Numbered from the stretch's first letter, positions 28,487 to 40,186 are shown. The stretch: DNA of 64,000 bases from Anaerolineae bacterium (GCA_027494055.1 JAOSJO010000023.1:565919-629918), one strand, 5' to 3'. Notes: generated from the sequence alone by a model not told the origin. A program made the numbers and translations.

Positions 28487-28516
28487 CAAGACCAGGAACG
28501 GGGCAGTAAAGAGACT

Positions 28517-29215
28517 ATGAACATGACCATCGATTCAGGGTTGGCTCAATCCGAGTCGGTGCAGAACTTTCTGAAGGCGGTATACACCCTGCAGCGCGAC
28601 ATGGAGCGGGTCCCGACCAGCGCCCTCGCGGAGCACCTGGGTATCTCGCCGCCGTCAGTGACCGACATGGCGCGCCGGCTGGAGGTCGTCGGCCTGGTGG
28701 ACTATCGCAAACACCGGGGCGTGGTCCTGACCCCGGAGGGCGAGGCCATCGCCCTGAAGATCATCCGCCGCCACCGCCTCATCGAAGCCTACCTGGTCGA
28801 AGAACTGGGCTACGCGCCCTACGAGGTCCACGAGGAAGCCGAACAACTGGAACATGCCGTGTCCGAGCGGTTCGTGCAGGAAATCGCGCGCAAGCTCGGC
28901 CACCCGGACTTCGACCCGCACGGCGACCCCATCCCCGCCCACGACGGCAGTATGCTCAGCCGCGACCTCTCCGCGCTCTCGGAGCTGCCGGTCAACACGA
29001 AGGGCAGGATCGCGCGCATCGCCACCAGCGACGCCGACCTGCTCCGCCACATCCTGGAGCGGGGCTTCAAGCTCGACTCCGCCGTTGAAGTGCTCACGCG
29101 CGACCCGTTCGAGGGGCCGATCACGGCCACGGTGGACGGCAAAGAGCGGATGCTCGGCCACCGCGTCGCGTCTGTGGTGCTGATCGACGTGAGCAGCATC
29201 CCGTCTGAGTCGTAA
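28517..29215 (+). CDS. DtxR/MntR-family metal-dependent repressor
   Basis: A 232-residue iron- or manganese-dependent repressor. The winged helix-turn-helix covers residues 12-75 (TSALAEHLGISPPSVTDMAR, HRGVVLTPEG). The dimer and metal region contains EEAEQLEHAVSERF; the E-x-x-E-H ligand pattern here resembles MntR more than the C-x-x-E-H of DtxR. An SH3-like C-terminal domain follows (RHILERGFKLDSAVEVL), which is present in DtxR/IdeR but absent in short MntR. The gene lies just after feoAB, so it most likely controls the DtxR-like box at 25801. Which metal it senses cannot be fixed from sequence. Confidence 0.9.
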   Translation: MNMTIDSGLAQSESVQNFLKAVYTLQRDMERVPTSALAEHLGISPPSVTDMARRLEVVGLVDYRKHRGVVLTPEGEAIALKIIRRHRLIEAYLVEELGYAPYEVHEEAEQLEHAVSERFVQEIARKLGHPDFDPHGDPIPAHDGSMLSRDLSALSELPVNTKGRIARIATSDADLLRHILERGFKLDSAVEVLTRDPFEGPITATVDGKERMLGHRVASVVLIDVSSIPSES

Positions 29216-29279
29216 CGCCACTGCACATGAAACCGCCGATAACTGGACGCCGGCGCGCGTTCCGGGTATAAACGCCTCC

Positions 29280-30080
29280 ATGGCGAAGCCGAAGCCTGCT
29301 GTGCGCATGAGAAACGTCGCCCTGCCCGTGGAACACGGTGGGTGGAGCTTTGTGCTCGAACCCATCGTGCTGGGGCTGCTCGTCGCCCCGTCCGTGGCCG
29401 GGGTGGGCCTCGCGTGCGCCGGCCTCGGTGCGTTCCTCGTGCGGCACCCGTTCAAGCTGGCGCTCGGCGACCGGCGGCGCGGCAAGCGCTACCCGCGCAC
29501 CGCCCTCGCGGAGCGCTTCATCCTGCTCTACGGGCTGATCGCGGCGCTCGGCTTCGCGCTGGCCCTGCTCCTGGGCGACCTCGCCCTGCTGATCCCGCTG
29601 CTGCTGGCGCTGCCCTTCATCGCGATCATGCTGCGCTACGACGCCGCGAGCCAGAGCCGCAGCCTGCTGCCGGAACTCGCCGGCCCGGTCGGTTTGGCGG
29701 CGTTCGCGCCGGCCATCGCGCTTGCCGACGGGTGGGCGCTCGCCCCGGCGCTGGCGCTCTGGGTGATCCTCGCTGCGCGCGCCGCGCCCGCGATCCTCTA
29801 CGTGCGCGCGCGCCTGCGCCTGGAGCGGGGCGAACCCGCGCCGGCGACCCCCTCCACGATAAGCCACGTCGCTGGCCTCCTCGCGGTCCTTGCCCTCGCG
29901 CTGCTGGACCTCGCCCCGGCGCTGGCGGTGGGCGCGCTGGTCGTCCTGCTCGCGCGCGCGGCCTACGGGTTGTCGCCCTACCGCCGCCCGGCCAAAGCGC
30001 GCACCATCGGCATCCTCGAAATCGGCTACGGCGCCATGACCGTGTTCGCGGTCGCTATCGGGCACTGGCTCGGCCTCTGA
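29280..30080 (+). CDS. YwiC-like family membrane protein
   Basis: A 266-residue integral membrane protein with about eight helices. The YwiC family start is clear: VALPVEHGGWSFVLEPIVLG and then LGLLVAPSVAG, followed by RHPFKLALGDRRRGKRYPR. No biochemical role is established for this family; it is found in Bacillus next to nitrate-respiration genes, but none occur here. The start ATG 29280 has only a weak ribosome site, and a later ATG at 29307 is possible. The following UPF0316 gene lies 72 bases downstream with its own TACAAT -10-like element near 30106. Confidence 0.8.
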   Translation: MAKPKPAVRMRNVALPVEHGGWSFVLEPIVLGLLVAPSVAGVGLACAGLGAFLVRHPFKLALGDRRRGKRYPRTALAERFILLYGLIAALGFALALLLGDLALLIPLLLALPFIAIMLRYDAASQSRSLLPELAGPVGLAAFAPAIALADGWALAPALALWVILAARAAPAILYVRARLRLERGEPAPATPSTISHVAGLLAVLALALLDLAPALAVGALVVLLARAAYGLSPYRRPAKARTIGILEIGYGAMTVFAVAIGHWLGL

Positions 30081-30152
30081 CCGCACCCCGCGCTCCGGCA
30101 TGTTACAATCGAGGCGCTTGCTCGACTTGCCATGACGCGGAGGTCTACGCAT

Positions 30153-30677
30153 ATGGACGCCAATGCTTTGCTTGTCCCTGCGGCCATCCTGGGGCTGCGC
30201 ATCCTGGGCATCAGCCTGAGCACGATACGGACGCTGCTGATGGTGCGCGGCCAGAAGCTGTTCTCGGTCATCATCTCCCTGGTGGAGTTCCTCACCTACG
30301 CCTTCTCCATCGGCGCGGTGGTGCAGGACCTGACCGACCCCTGGAACCTGTCTGCCTACGCGGTTGGTTCGGCGGTGGGCATCTGGGCCGGGATGGTGAT
30401 CGAGCAGCGCGTGGTGGGCGGCTACGCGGCCATCGATGCCATCTCGCCGCAGCGGTCCCATGAGATCGCCGAGGCGGTGCGCGACGCCGGCTACGGGGCG
30501 ACCGAAGGATGGGGCCATGGCGCAGAGGGACAGGTCGGCACGGTGCGCATCGTGGTCCGGCGCAAGGAGATCGGCGCGATCCTGGCGATCATCAACCGCG
30601 TGGACCCTGGCGCGTTCGTCACTGTCGAGGAGACGAGCCGCCTGCAGCACGGCTACCTGCGGCTCGGCCACCCGTGA
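30153..30677 (+). CDS. UPF0316 (DUF5698/DUF2179) family membrane protein
   Basis: A 174-residue protein: three membrane helices (residues 5-85), then a cytoplasmic DUF2179-like domain (GYGATEGWGHGAEGQVGTVR, VVRRKEIGAILAIINRVDPG and VTVEE). The family pattern is RILGISLSTIRTLLMVRGQK. The function of UPF0316 proteins is unknown; the C-terminal domain has been proposed to bind nucleotide or ligand. ATG 30153 is chosen because GGAGG lies 10 bases upstream; the earlier ATG at 30132 lacks one. Confidence 0.85.
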   Translation: MDANALLVPAAILGLRILGISLSTIRTLLMVRGQKLFSVIISLVEFLTYAFSIGAVVQDLTDPWNLSAYAVGSAVGIWAGMVIEQRVVGGYAAIDAISPQRSHEIAEAVRDAGYGATEGWGHGAEGQVGTVRIVVRRKEIGAILAIINRVDPGAFVTVEETSRLQHGYLRLGHP

Positions 30678-30774
30678 GCGCAGCGCAGATTGGCCGGCCC
30701 GACATCACGTCCGCATTCCGGCGGAAATCCCGGTACAATTGAAGCATGGTTCGCTTGACCTGGAGGAGCACATC

Positions 30775-31645
30775 ATGGAGAAACGACGACTGGGACGCAC
30801 GAACCACGAGAGCACGGTGGTCATGCTCGGCACCGCGGCCTTCTGGGAGATCGACCAGGAGGGGGCAACCGCCGCGCTTGACCTGGCGCTGGCGCGCGGC
30901 ATCAACCACATCGACGTGGCGCCGCAGTACGGCCTCGCGGAGGTGCGCGTCGGTCAGTGGCTGCCGCCGCACCGCGACAGGTTCTTCCTCGGCTGCAAAA
31001 CGCTGGAGCGCGCCCGCGACGACGCCTGGGCGGAGCTGAATCGCTCGCTCGAAAAGCTGCACACCGACCGCCTGGACCTGTACCAACTGCACGCGCTCAC
31101 CTCGTTCGAGGAGCTTGACGCCGTGCTTGGTCCCGGCGGCGCGATTGAGGCGGCTCACCCGCGCCCGCGACGAAGGGCTGACGCGCTACCTGGGCGTCAC
31201 CGGGCACGGCCTGCAAGCCCCGGCGGTGTTCGCGGCGGCGCTGGAGCGCTTCGACTTCGACACGGTTATGTTCCCGATCAACGCGAATCTCTTCCACAAC
31301 GCGGACTATCGCCGCGACGCCGAGCGCCTGCTGGCGATGGCGCAGGAACGCGACGTGGGCGTGATGGTGATCAAGTCGGTGGCGAAGGGGCTGTGGGGCG
31401 AGCACGAGAAGCGGTACCAGACCTGGTACGAGCCGTTCGACGCGCCTGAACGGGTCGCAGAGGGCGTGCGTTTCGCGCTCTCGCAGCCGGGCGTGACCGG
31501 CATCTGCAGCGCCGGCGACGTGAACATCCTGCCGATGGTGATCGATGCCGCCGAAGCGTTCACGCCGATGGACGCGGCGGAGCAGGCGGCGCTGATCGCG
31601 AAGTGGGCCGCGCTGGAGCCGATCTTTCCGGGGCCGCTGGCCTGA
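30775..31645 (+). CDS. Aldo/keto reductase family protein (one frameshift)
   Basis: NAD(P)H-dependent oxidoreductase of about 290 residues, TIM-barrel AKR superfamily. Start ATG 30775 follows GGAGGAG. The active-site segments are INHIDVAPQYGLAE (Asp and Tyr), FLGCKTLE (Lys) and LYQLHAL (His). C-terminal parts are GLTRYLGVTGHG and VMVIKSVAKGLWG. The frame breaks near 31150, where GAGGCGGCTCACC should probably read with one G fewer, restoring IEALTRARDEG. The short barrel and VIKSVAKG pattern resemble the YdbC/predicted-oxidoreductase AKR subgroup; the substrate is unknown. Confidence 0.85.
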
Positions 31646-31687
31646 GACGTCGCGCCTTCTCGCCGGGCGCAGCTTTCGACAAAGCGT

Positions 31688-31853
31688 GTCCGGACGTATC
31701 TGTTCGCGTTGTCCGCTCGGCATCGCGCTATAGCGTGCTTTTCGCAACCCGACGACTGAAGTCGTCGGTTAATCGCAGAAATGGCGAGCAAGAACACGAA
31801 TTAGCCCGCGACTTCAGTCGCGGGAACCACAGTGCGAACCGATACGTCCGGAC
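31688..31853. mobile_element. Small inverted-repeat element (MITE/BIME-like) with two REP-type hairpins
   Basis: Ends are 20-base inverted repeats matching at 19 of 20 positions: GTCCGGACGTATCTGTTCGC (31688-31707) and the reverse complement of 31834-31853. Inside are two hairpins in opposite orientation, CCGACGAC-TGAA-GTCGTCGG (31749-31768) and CCCGCGAC-TTCA-GTCGCGGG (31805-31824). The loops TGAA and TTCA are reverse complements, so the hairpins look like two inverted REP units. No transposase is present; it is non-autonomous. It separates the convergent AKR and asd genes. Confidence 0.6.
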
Positions 31854-31909
31854 CTCTCAGGGAGCGCGGGCCGATGACGGCCTGCGCTCCGTTCACGCTC
31901 AGCAGCCGC

Positions 31910-32991
31910 TCACCGCGAGAACGCCCGCGCCGGCTCGGCGAGCACCGCTTCGGCGCGGATGAGCAACAGCTCCCCGTTGAGCAGCGCCCCGCCGCCGCCC
32001 CGCGATGCGTGTTGTGCCCAATCGCCACAAACTGGAGGTCCGCCGTCGCCGACGGCTGCACCCGCCCCACCGTGACCGCCATCCCCCGGTCGGCGTCGCG
32101 GTCGCGGCGGGGCTGCGGGCAGGCCGGGTCGCGCGTCACGATGATGGGCTTCACCGGCGCGCTGGGCAGCGCGGCGACATCCGGCGCTTCGAACGCCTCC
32201 AGCGCCGCGATGGCGTCCTCAACAGAGGGCGTGCGCGCAAACCTCACGTTGGCGCAGATGAAGTGCCCCTCGCGCACCGGCACGCGGTTGCACTGCGCGC
32301 TGACCGCGAACGGCGCGTCGAGCACCGCGTCGCCGGAGAGCGCGCCGAGCAGCTTGCGCGGCTCCGCGACCAGCTTCTCTTCCTCTCCGTTGATGTGCGG
32401 CAGGATGTTGTCGATGATGTCCAGCGCCGAGACGCCCGGATACCCCGCGCCCGACAGCCCCTGCATCGACACCGCGTGCACCGCCTCCACGGTGAACGCG
32501 CGGTGCAGCGGCGCGAGCGCCATCGCGAGCACGGTCGTGGTGCAGTTCGGCGCGGTGATGAGCGCGCCCTCCCAGCCGGTGGCGCGGCGCTGCGCCGGGA
32601 GCAGCCCCAGGTGGTCGGCGTTGATCTCCGGGATCAGCAGCGGCACGAGCGGGTCCATGCGGTGCGCGGAGGCGTTTGAGCACACGACGTGCCCCGCCGC
32701 CGCCAACTGCGCCTCGAACGGGCCGGCCAGCCCGCCCGGCAGCGCAGAGAACACCCACCGGCACGGCGGCGCGTCCTCCGGTTCGAGCAGGACCATATCG
32801 CGCGCCCAGGCGGGCATCTCGGTTTCGAGGATCCAGTTCGCCGCATCGGCGTAACGCTTGCCCGCCGAGCGCTCCGACGCGGAGAGCGCGACGACCTCGA
32901 ACCAGGGGTGGTTGTCCAGCAGTTGCACGAAGCGCTGACCCACCATGCCGGTGGCGCCGAGTATGGCGACGGGCGTCTTGTTGGCGACCAT
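31910..32991 (-). CDS. asd: Aspartate-semialdehyde dehydrogenase (one frameshift near C-terminus)
   Basis: NADPH-dependent reduction of aspartyl-4-phosphate to aspartate semialdehyde, a branch-point step to Met, Thr and Lys. N-terminal Rossmann motif GATGMVGQR and the active-site Cys150 in APNCTTTVLAMAL identify the archaeal/fungal-type subgroup, together with SNASAHRMDPLVPLLIPE. Start ATG 32991 follows AAGGAGAG. Near 31990 the frame changes just after GHNTHRGAA; the other frame gives GGALLNGELLLIRAEAVLAE and stops at 31910, the normal length of about 360 residues. It lies downstream of lysC on the same strand. Confidence 0.92.
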
Positions 32992-33212
32992 GCAACTCTC
33001 CTTATCCCTGAAATGGTCTTATCCGCGAAACGTCATAGACGACAGTAGCTCCACACGATACCGTGGTCGATGAAGAACATCCCATCTGAGGCTGGACAGG
33101 GGGCTTAAGCCCCCTGTCCTATCCCACCCGGTAAGGCAGTCTGGCTCAGAATTGAGCGCTATCGCCCCCTTTCAGGCGCGCCACGCTATTCTGTGGTCGT
33201 ACCATTCGCGGC
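32992..33212. repeat. lysC-asd intergenic region with a palindromic hairpin
   Basis: No gene. It contains a perfect 11-bp stem at 33094-33119 (GGACAGGGGGC-TTAA-GCCCCCTGTCC) without a T run on the minus strand, so it is more like a dispersed palindromic repeat or a stability/processing element than a terminator. The asd ribosome site lies at its left edge. Confidence 0.55.
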
Positions 33213-34571
33213 TCAATTCCTGTGATTGAGGCTCACCCGCTCGTGCAGGTGGCGGACCAGCGGCGGCATCTCGTCGGCGGGCACGACCACGATGATGCCC
33301 GCGTCAACGGTGGCCTGCGAGATGGCGAGCACCTGCGCGCCGGTCTCGCCGAGCGCCGCCAGCGTGGGGATGATCACGTGCGCCCCCACCACCGAGACCG
33401 TCGCGACGTCGGGCCGCACGTTGACCATGAGCTTATCCGTCGCGGCGCTCATCATGGCAGGTTCGCGGTCCCCGCAGCGAACCAGCACGCTCACCCCGTG
33501 CTGCCACGCCGACTGGAGATACAGCAACACATTGACCCCCGCGCGCGCCATGCGCTCCAGGCTGGCGGCGGTCACGTCCGGTGACCAGGTATCGGCCTCG
33601 GCCTTGATCGTGACCAGGCACAGGTCGTTCATCGAGATGATGGCCGGCGGGTGCTCGCTGTAGCGGCTGGAGATCAGCGTGCCGGGGTGCGCGGCGTTGA
33701 ACGTGTTCTTGAGCCGGAGGGGCACGCCGGTCCGCACCAGCGGGCGGATGGTCTTGGGGTGCAGCACGTCCGCGCCGCAGGAGGCCAGCTCGGCGGCGGC
33801 CAGGTATGAAAGGTTGCTCAGCACGCGCGCTTCGGGCACGATCTTGGGGTCGGCGGTGAGGATGCCGTCCACGTCGCTCCAGATCCACACCTCGTCCGCT
33901 TCGAGCGCCGCGCCCACAATCGCCGCCGAGTAGTCGCTGCCGCCGCGCCCCAGCGTGGTGACGACCCCGTCGGGCGTCGCGCCCACGTAGCCGGTGACGA
34001 CCGGGATGATGCCTTCCTTCAGCATCGGGCGCAGCTTGGTGCGCGCGCCGTACCAGGTGGCGACGGAGTCGGGCGTGGCCTCGCCGAAGTGGCCGTCGGT
34101 GATGACCACGCCCACGCTCGCGTCCACCGCCTCGGAGGCAAAGCCGCGCCCGCGGAAGGCGAGCGACACCAGCGGCGCAGAGAGGCGCTCGCCCGCCCCG
34201 GCGACGCGGTCCAGCGCGCGCGGAGTCAGTTCGCCGAGCACGTCAATCGAGCGCAGGACGGCGCTCAGTTCGGTGAAGGTGTTGTTGATGTGGCCGAAGA
34301 TCGCGGCGCGCTCGGCCTCGTTTGTGGTGAGCGCGGCGGCGGTCGCCTGGTGGCGCTCCATCAGGGCCTTGAGTTCGTCCTGCCACGCCTCCACCGTGCC
34401 CACCGCCGCCGCGCGCGCGGCGTTGAGCAGGATGTCGGTCGTGCCGGCCATCGCCGAGACGACGACGACGGTCTCGGTGTCATCGCCCCGGCTTTCCAGC
34501 ACCAGGTCAACGACCTCGTTCATGCGCTTGGCGTCGGCAACCGACGTGCCGCCGAATTTCATCACCAGCAT
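33213..34571 (-). CDS. lysC: Aspartate kinase
   Basis: Phosphorylates L-aspartate, the first step of the aspartate-family pathway. KFGGTS is at residues 5-10, and the ATP/Asp-binding segments VVTTLGRGGSDYSAAIVG and ILTADPKIVPEAR are present. Two C-terminal ACT domains (DLCLVTIKAEA; ATVSVVGAHV) would bind the feedback inhibitor, threonine or lysine. It is 452 residues long from ATG 34571, which sits 9 bases after AAGGAGG; a longer frame to 34751 has no family similarity in its extension. The gene starts 55 bases after the secreted propeller gene and probably belongs to the same riboswitch-controlled transcript. Confidence 0.94.
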   Translation of the reverse strand: MLVMKFGGTSVADAKRMNEVVDLVLESRGDDTETVVVVSAMAGTTDILLNAARAAAVGTVEAWQDELKALMERHQATAAALTTNEAERAAIFGHINNTFTELSAVLRSIDVLGELTPRALDRVAGAGERLSAPLVSLAFRGRGFASEAVDASVGVVITDGHFGEATPDSVATWYGARTKLRPMLKEGIIPVVTGYVGATPDGVVTTLGRGGSDYSAAIVGAALEADEVWIWSDVDGILTADPKIVPEARVLSNLSYLAAAELASCGADVLHPKTIRPLVRTGVPLRLKNTFNAAHPGTLISSRYSEHPPAIISMNDLCLVTIKAEADTWSPDVTAASLERMARAGVNVLLYLQSAWQHGVSVLVRCGDREPAMMSAATDKLMVNVRPDVATVSVVGAHVIIPTLAALGETGAQVLAISQATVDAGIIVVVPADEMPPLVRHLHERVSLNHRN

Positions 34572-34626
34572 AGGCCAGGGCCTCCTTGATGTCGGCTCGA
34601 TGTCGAACACAAGTGCGTTTGCGTTA

Positions 34627-35935
34627 TCAGTCAGTTGGTATTGCCCAGATTTTGATCTCACCAAATCCCCACGACAAGAGACGAGTTCCATCGTGATTCC
34701 ATACCTGGTTCCATATTTCACTGTCATGAGGGAGAGTGTACAGTCTATCACCAGAGTCAGCTTCCCATACAGTTATATAATGCGAAGAGGAATCATCAGG
34801 TGATATGGACAGAAAACAGGTGCCATTCGGGTTCCAATATCCCCACCTGGTCGCGTTTTGTCGATCAAAACTATTCCGCTCTTCGCCCGTCTCGGCATTC
34901 CACAAGCGTACAACATCATTTGCTAGCTGAGGCGGTGAGGGCGAGGCTTGCATCAGCATTTAGCCACGTGGCTGAGCGCTACCCCCATTCCACAGTCATC
35001 TGGTTCTTCAGTAAAATGACTAACGGTGAAAAGCTCCTCGCCGGTATCCGCGTCCCAAGCAAATAGGCAACCACCAAAGTCTGCCACAATTCGTGTTTCA
35101 TCTAAACTCCATCTTGCGCGCTCAATCCCAAGTGCATGGAGAGAAAACAACTCATCACCTGATTCTGCATCCCACACTTTCATTGTGTTATCCCCAAAAC
35201 CCGACCAAGACAGAGAAACGGCTCTCATCACTATTCCATACAGCGCCAACCACGTTTTCATCGAGAACTGTAAACTTCTCTTCCAGACTGTCTCCATCTC
35301 TGATCTGGATCATATCCCCTGCCCATATCAGTAAGTTTCTGCCGCTCGTGGTCCAGGTTCCACCCGCTACATATCCCTCAAAGTGCATGGACAGCAACTC
35401 CTTACCGTTACTCATATCCCAGACTCTCAGGACTCCCGTCCCATCGTGAAAGGAGCCGGTCAGAATTCTTGGTTCATCTCTGTTCCAATCAACACCGATC
35501 ACTTCCTCAACGTTGGAGAGCCTTAATGCTAACACCTCAGTCCCGGTGATAACGTCCCATACACGTACCATCACATCAAAGGAGTCCCATGATTCTCCCT
35601 CATACGACATAAGAAGAAATCGCCTGACGTTCTCGCTCCAATGAATCATGTCCACATTGAACCCTAAGCTGCTTCCTGCTGGTAGGCTGAACACCTCCTT
35701 CCCGGTAGTCGCATTCCATATCTGTAAATCGCCTTGGCTATTCCAATATACAATGCGAATACCATCCGGACTCCAGGATGCGTTATCGCCCACCCAGGCG
35801 TGAAAAGGCGTCTCAGCCGGAAGAATTAGCACTGGCTCCAGAACTTCGACATCCCTCCTGCGCGCCGATCTCCGCCCCCGGCAGGCTCAGCACCGCCACG
35901 AAGAGCAACACGCTCAGAAACCAACGCCGGTTCAT
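34627..35935 (-). CDS. Secreted WD40-type beta-propeller protein 1 (frameshifted; possible pseudogene)
   Basis: ATG 35935 overlaps the metX stop as ATGA. A signal peptide ([19 protein letters not shown]) is followed by about seven blades of the pattern [46 protein letters not shown] and [19 protein letters not shown], ending at 34627. Frames change near 35860 (GGG run just after the signal peptide), near 35245, and twice near 34950-34990; every segment continues the propeller when joined. The blade-coding part is much poorer in G+C than the flanking enzymes. The protein should be exported. Binding partner unknown. Confidence 0.7.
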
Positions 35936-37158
35936 TCTCGCACCGTCCTTTCAGACCATTCCACCCGCTGCCGACGCCGCGCCTCCTCGCGATGCACGCG
36001 CGCGAGGAAGTCGCCGATGATCTCGGTGAGCAGCTCCACCTCGACCAGGAACGAGTCGTGCCCGTAGGACGACTCCACGTCGATGTACGTCACATCGACG
36101 CCCTTCTGGAGCAGCGCGCGCACGATCTCCTGCGCCTGGTACGACGGGTACAGCCAGTCGGACGTGAAGCTGAACACCAGAAACCGCGCCTTGACGCCCG
36201 CGAAGGCGTCCGCGAGCGCGGCGCGCCCCTCGGCCAGGTCGAAGTAGTCGATAGCCTTGGTGACGTACAGGTAGGTGTTGGCGTCGAAGCGCCGGGGGAA
36301 CTGGTTGCCCCGGTAGCGCAGGTAGCTCTCGACCGCGAAGTCGGTCTCGAAATCGTAGCCGCGTTGCTCGCGGCTCTGGAGCCGCCGCCCGAACTTCTCG
36401 CGCATCGAGTCGTCGCTCATGTACGTGATGTGCCCCACCATGCGCGCGACCGCCAGCCCGGCGTCGGGCGTGGGGCCGCCGTAGTAGTCGCCGCGCTTCC
36501 AGTGCGGATCGGCGTAGATGGCCTGCCGGCCCACCTCGTTGAGTGCGATGGTCTGCGCCGACGAGCGCGCGCACGTCGCAATCGGGATACACGCCGCCAC
36601 CCGGTCGGGGTAGTCCACCGCCCACTGGAGCGCCTGCATCCCGCCCATGCTGCCGCCCGCCACCGCCAGCAGCCGCGCGATGCCCAGGTGGTCCATCAAG
36701 TGGCGCTGCGCGCTCACCATGTCCTTGATCGTGATGACCGGGAAGCGCAGGCCGTAGGGCTTTCCGGTCGCGGGGTCGATGGAAGCGGGGCCGGTCGAGC
36801 CGCGACAGCCGCCGATGACGTTGGAGCAGATCACGCAGTAGCGGTCGGTGTCGAACATCTTGCCGGGGCCGACCGCCTCGTCCCACCAGCCGGGCTTGGC
36901 GTCGTCGGGCGCGTGGTAGCCGGCCACGTGCGCGTCGCCGCTGAGCGCGTGCAGGATCAGCACCGCGTTGGAGCGGTCCGCGTTGAGCTGGCCGTAGGTC
37001 TCGTAGGCGAGCGTGACCGGGCCGAGCCGCGCGCCGCTCTCCAGCACGAGTTCATCCGGTTGGTGCGCGAAGGTGAAGGTCTGCGGCTGGACCAGGCCGA
37101 CCGAGCCGGGCTGCTGGTAGGGCGGGAGGTTGTTCTTGTTGCCGTTGGGTGAGATCAT
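35932..37158 (-). CDS. metX: Homoserine O-acetyltransferase
   Basis: Transfers an acyl group, usually acetyl from acetyl-CoA, to homoserine, giving the substrate of MetY. Alpha/beta-hydrolase fold of 408 residues; nucleophile Ser170 in [13 protein letters not shown], with Asp in [15 protein letters not shown] and His in [11 protein letters not shown] completing the triad. Other family segments are [13 protein letters not shown] and [14 protein letters not shown]. Acetyl versus succinyl specificity cannot be read with certainty, but pairing with a MetY-type sulfhydrylase fits acetyl. It sits between two secreted propeller genes, 12 bases after one and overlapping the other by four. Confidence 0.95.
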   Translation of the reverse strand: MISPNGNKNNLPPYQQPGSVGLVQPQTFTFAHQPDELVLESGARLGPVTLAYETYGQLNADRSNAVLILHALSGDAHVAGYHAPDDAKPGWWDEAVGPGKMFDTDRYCVICSNVIGGCRGSTGPASIDPATGKPYGLRFPVITIKDMVSAQRHLMDHLGIARLLAVAGGSMGGMQALQWAVDYPDRVAACIPIATCARSSAQTIALNEVGRQAIYADPHWKRGDYYGGPTPDAGLAVARMVGHITYMSDDSMREKFGRRLQSREQRGYDFETDFAVESYLRYRGNQFPRRFDANTYLYVTKAIDYFDLAEGRAALADAFAGVKARFLVFSFTSDWLYPSYQAQEIVRALLQKGVDVTYIDVESSYGHDSFLVEVELLTEIIGDFLARVHREEARRRQRVEWSERTVRE

Positions 37159-37170
37159 CGGCGCCGTCCA

Positions 37171-38604
37171 TCAATTCAAGGGTACGACCCATACATAGAT
37201 GTTTTCCTCATCGCTTGCCAGCATATGAATCTCGTCTCGTACCAATGCACACCCCACAGGGAACGCCAGCCACGTGGTAAGTTTGTTACCTCGCCTGTCG
37301 CTATGCTCAGCACCGCCACTCTATAGCCCTGGTCTCTGTCAGGCGAAGCGATCAAAACGCGGGTTTTGTCTCGGTTCCAATAGCCGTGTTCCCAAGTGGT
37401 ATGGTGGCGTTGGCAATCAATGGGCGGTAATCGAACGTGAGTAGTTCATCACCGCGTTTTATCCGCCTTCGGCAGGCCAGATGCGAAGTGGACCATCCTG
37501 CATCCACGTGAGAATCTGCGTCTCGTCGGCGTTCCACTCTGCGCTTTCAAGCCACCCTCATCTTGGGCATTCTCCAAATCAAGGCTAAAGACGGTTTCAA
37601 CTGGCTCCGTCGAATACACCCGTACAGAACCGTCATACCATGTCCAGACCATAAAACTGTACCGTCAGAATTCCACAGAACGCTTGGCCGCTTATCAAAT
37701 TCAAAAGTCTTCAAAAGCTGGCCGTCAGCATTCCAAAGATACAACCTATGCAAACAGTCTCTCTCGCAGTCGTAGGGCGGCAATGTCTGGCTAATGAAAA
37801 ACGTCTCATCGGCGTTCCAATACACATCCCATATCCTTGGATCATGTGTGAACGTCTTGAGTAGCTCTCCATCGACGGACCATACTTGGATAATGGACTC
37901 ACAGGTGTCTATGCAAGCGTCGCCGTATTCACAGTCGTCCCCACACAGCTCAGGGCATAGGGCATTGTGCACTGAAAGAATCCGCTTTCCATCGAGACTC
38001 CACCACGCCAGGATATCTCGTTTAGTCTCAATGGTCCTGAGCAGCTCACCTTCACTCGACCAGATATCCATCCGGTTAAGCCGCGGTTCAGGGTCTTCTG
38101 TATTCGATAGAGAAAGAGAGCGCATCGCATCATAGCAGTCCCAATTCCACACGGTGAGAATGCGTGTCTCGCCCGCATTCCACCCGTAGACCCATCCTGA
38201 CAGTGTGGCGAGGGGCTGCCCGTCTATATCCCAGAACATAGTCCAGTAACCAGCCTGACTGCCTATGGAAGTAATGAAACGGGTCTGGTCGCTGCTCCAT
38301 CTCACCGAAACAATTGAACAGAACATGGCTTCAGCACATATGTCAAGTTCTGACAACCACTTGGCAGTCCAGTCGTCATCGACTGACCACAGCCGAGCAA
38401 TACCCGTCCAACCATCCGAAGTGAGGATGCGGCTTTCGTCAGGCCCCCACCATGCCCAGACACGAGATCCTCATCGTGGCCGTGCGGAAACACGAGCACC
38501 GGCTCCACATCGCCGCCCTCCCTCTCCTGTGCGCCGATCTCCGCCGCCGGCGCACACAGCATCACCACGAGGAGCAGCGTGGTCAGGGTCAACAGGCGTT
38601 TCAT
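37171..38604 (-). CDS. Secreted WD40-type beta-propeller protein 2 (frameshifted; possible pseudogene)
   Basis: ATG 38604 opens a signal peptide (KRLLTLTTLLLVVMLCAP) and AEIGAQE, matching propeller protein 1. Blades follow: VWAWWGPDESRILTSDGW, WSSDQTRFITSIGS, WNAGETRILTVWNWD, WWSLDGKRILSVHN and WNADETFFISQTLPPYDCE. The protein ends ENIYVWVVPLN at 37171. One blade carries an eight-cysteine insert (CPELCGDDCEYGDACIDTC), suggesting disulphides or a metal site. Breaks occur near 38468, 37640, 37560-37450 and 37270. G+C drops after the signal-peptide coding part. It lies between metY and metX on the same strand, 13 bases before metX. The ligand is unknown. Confidence 0.7.
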
Positions 38605-38671
38605 GGGAAACCCTCCGTTTGTGCATATAGGGACGGGTCTGGAGACCCGCCCTACGCGAGTTCATGCCGAT

Positions 38672-40186
<1,515 letters not shown>

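Noticed and set aside
33094..33119. Hairpin between lysC and asd considered as a terminator
   Set aside because: The 11-bp stem has no T run on the minus strand, and TTAA-looped GC stems look like dispersed repeats, so it was listed as a repeat.
34572..34626. Lysine riboswitch upstream of lysC
   Set aside because: Only 55 bases separate lysC from the gene before it, with no L-box core elements.
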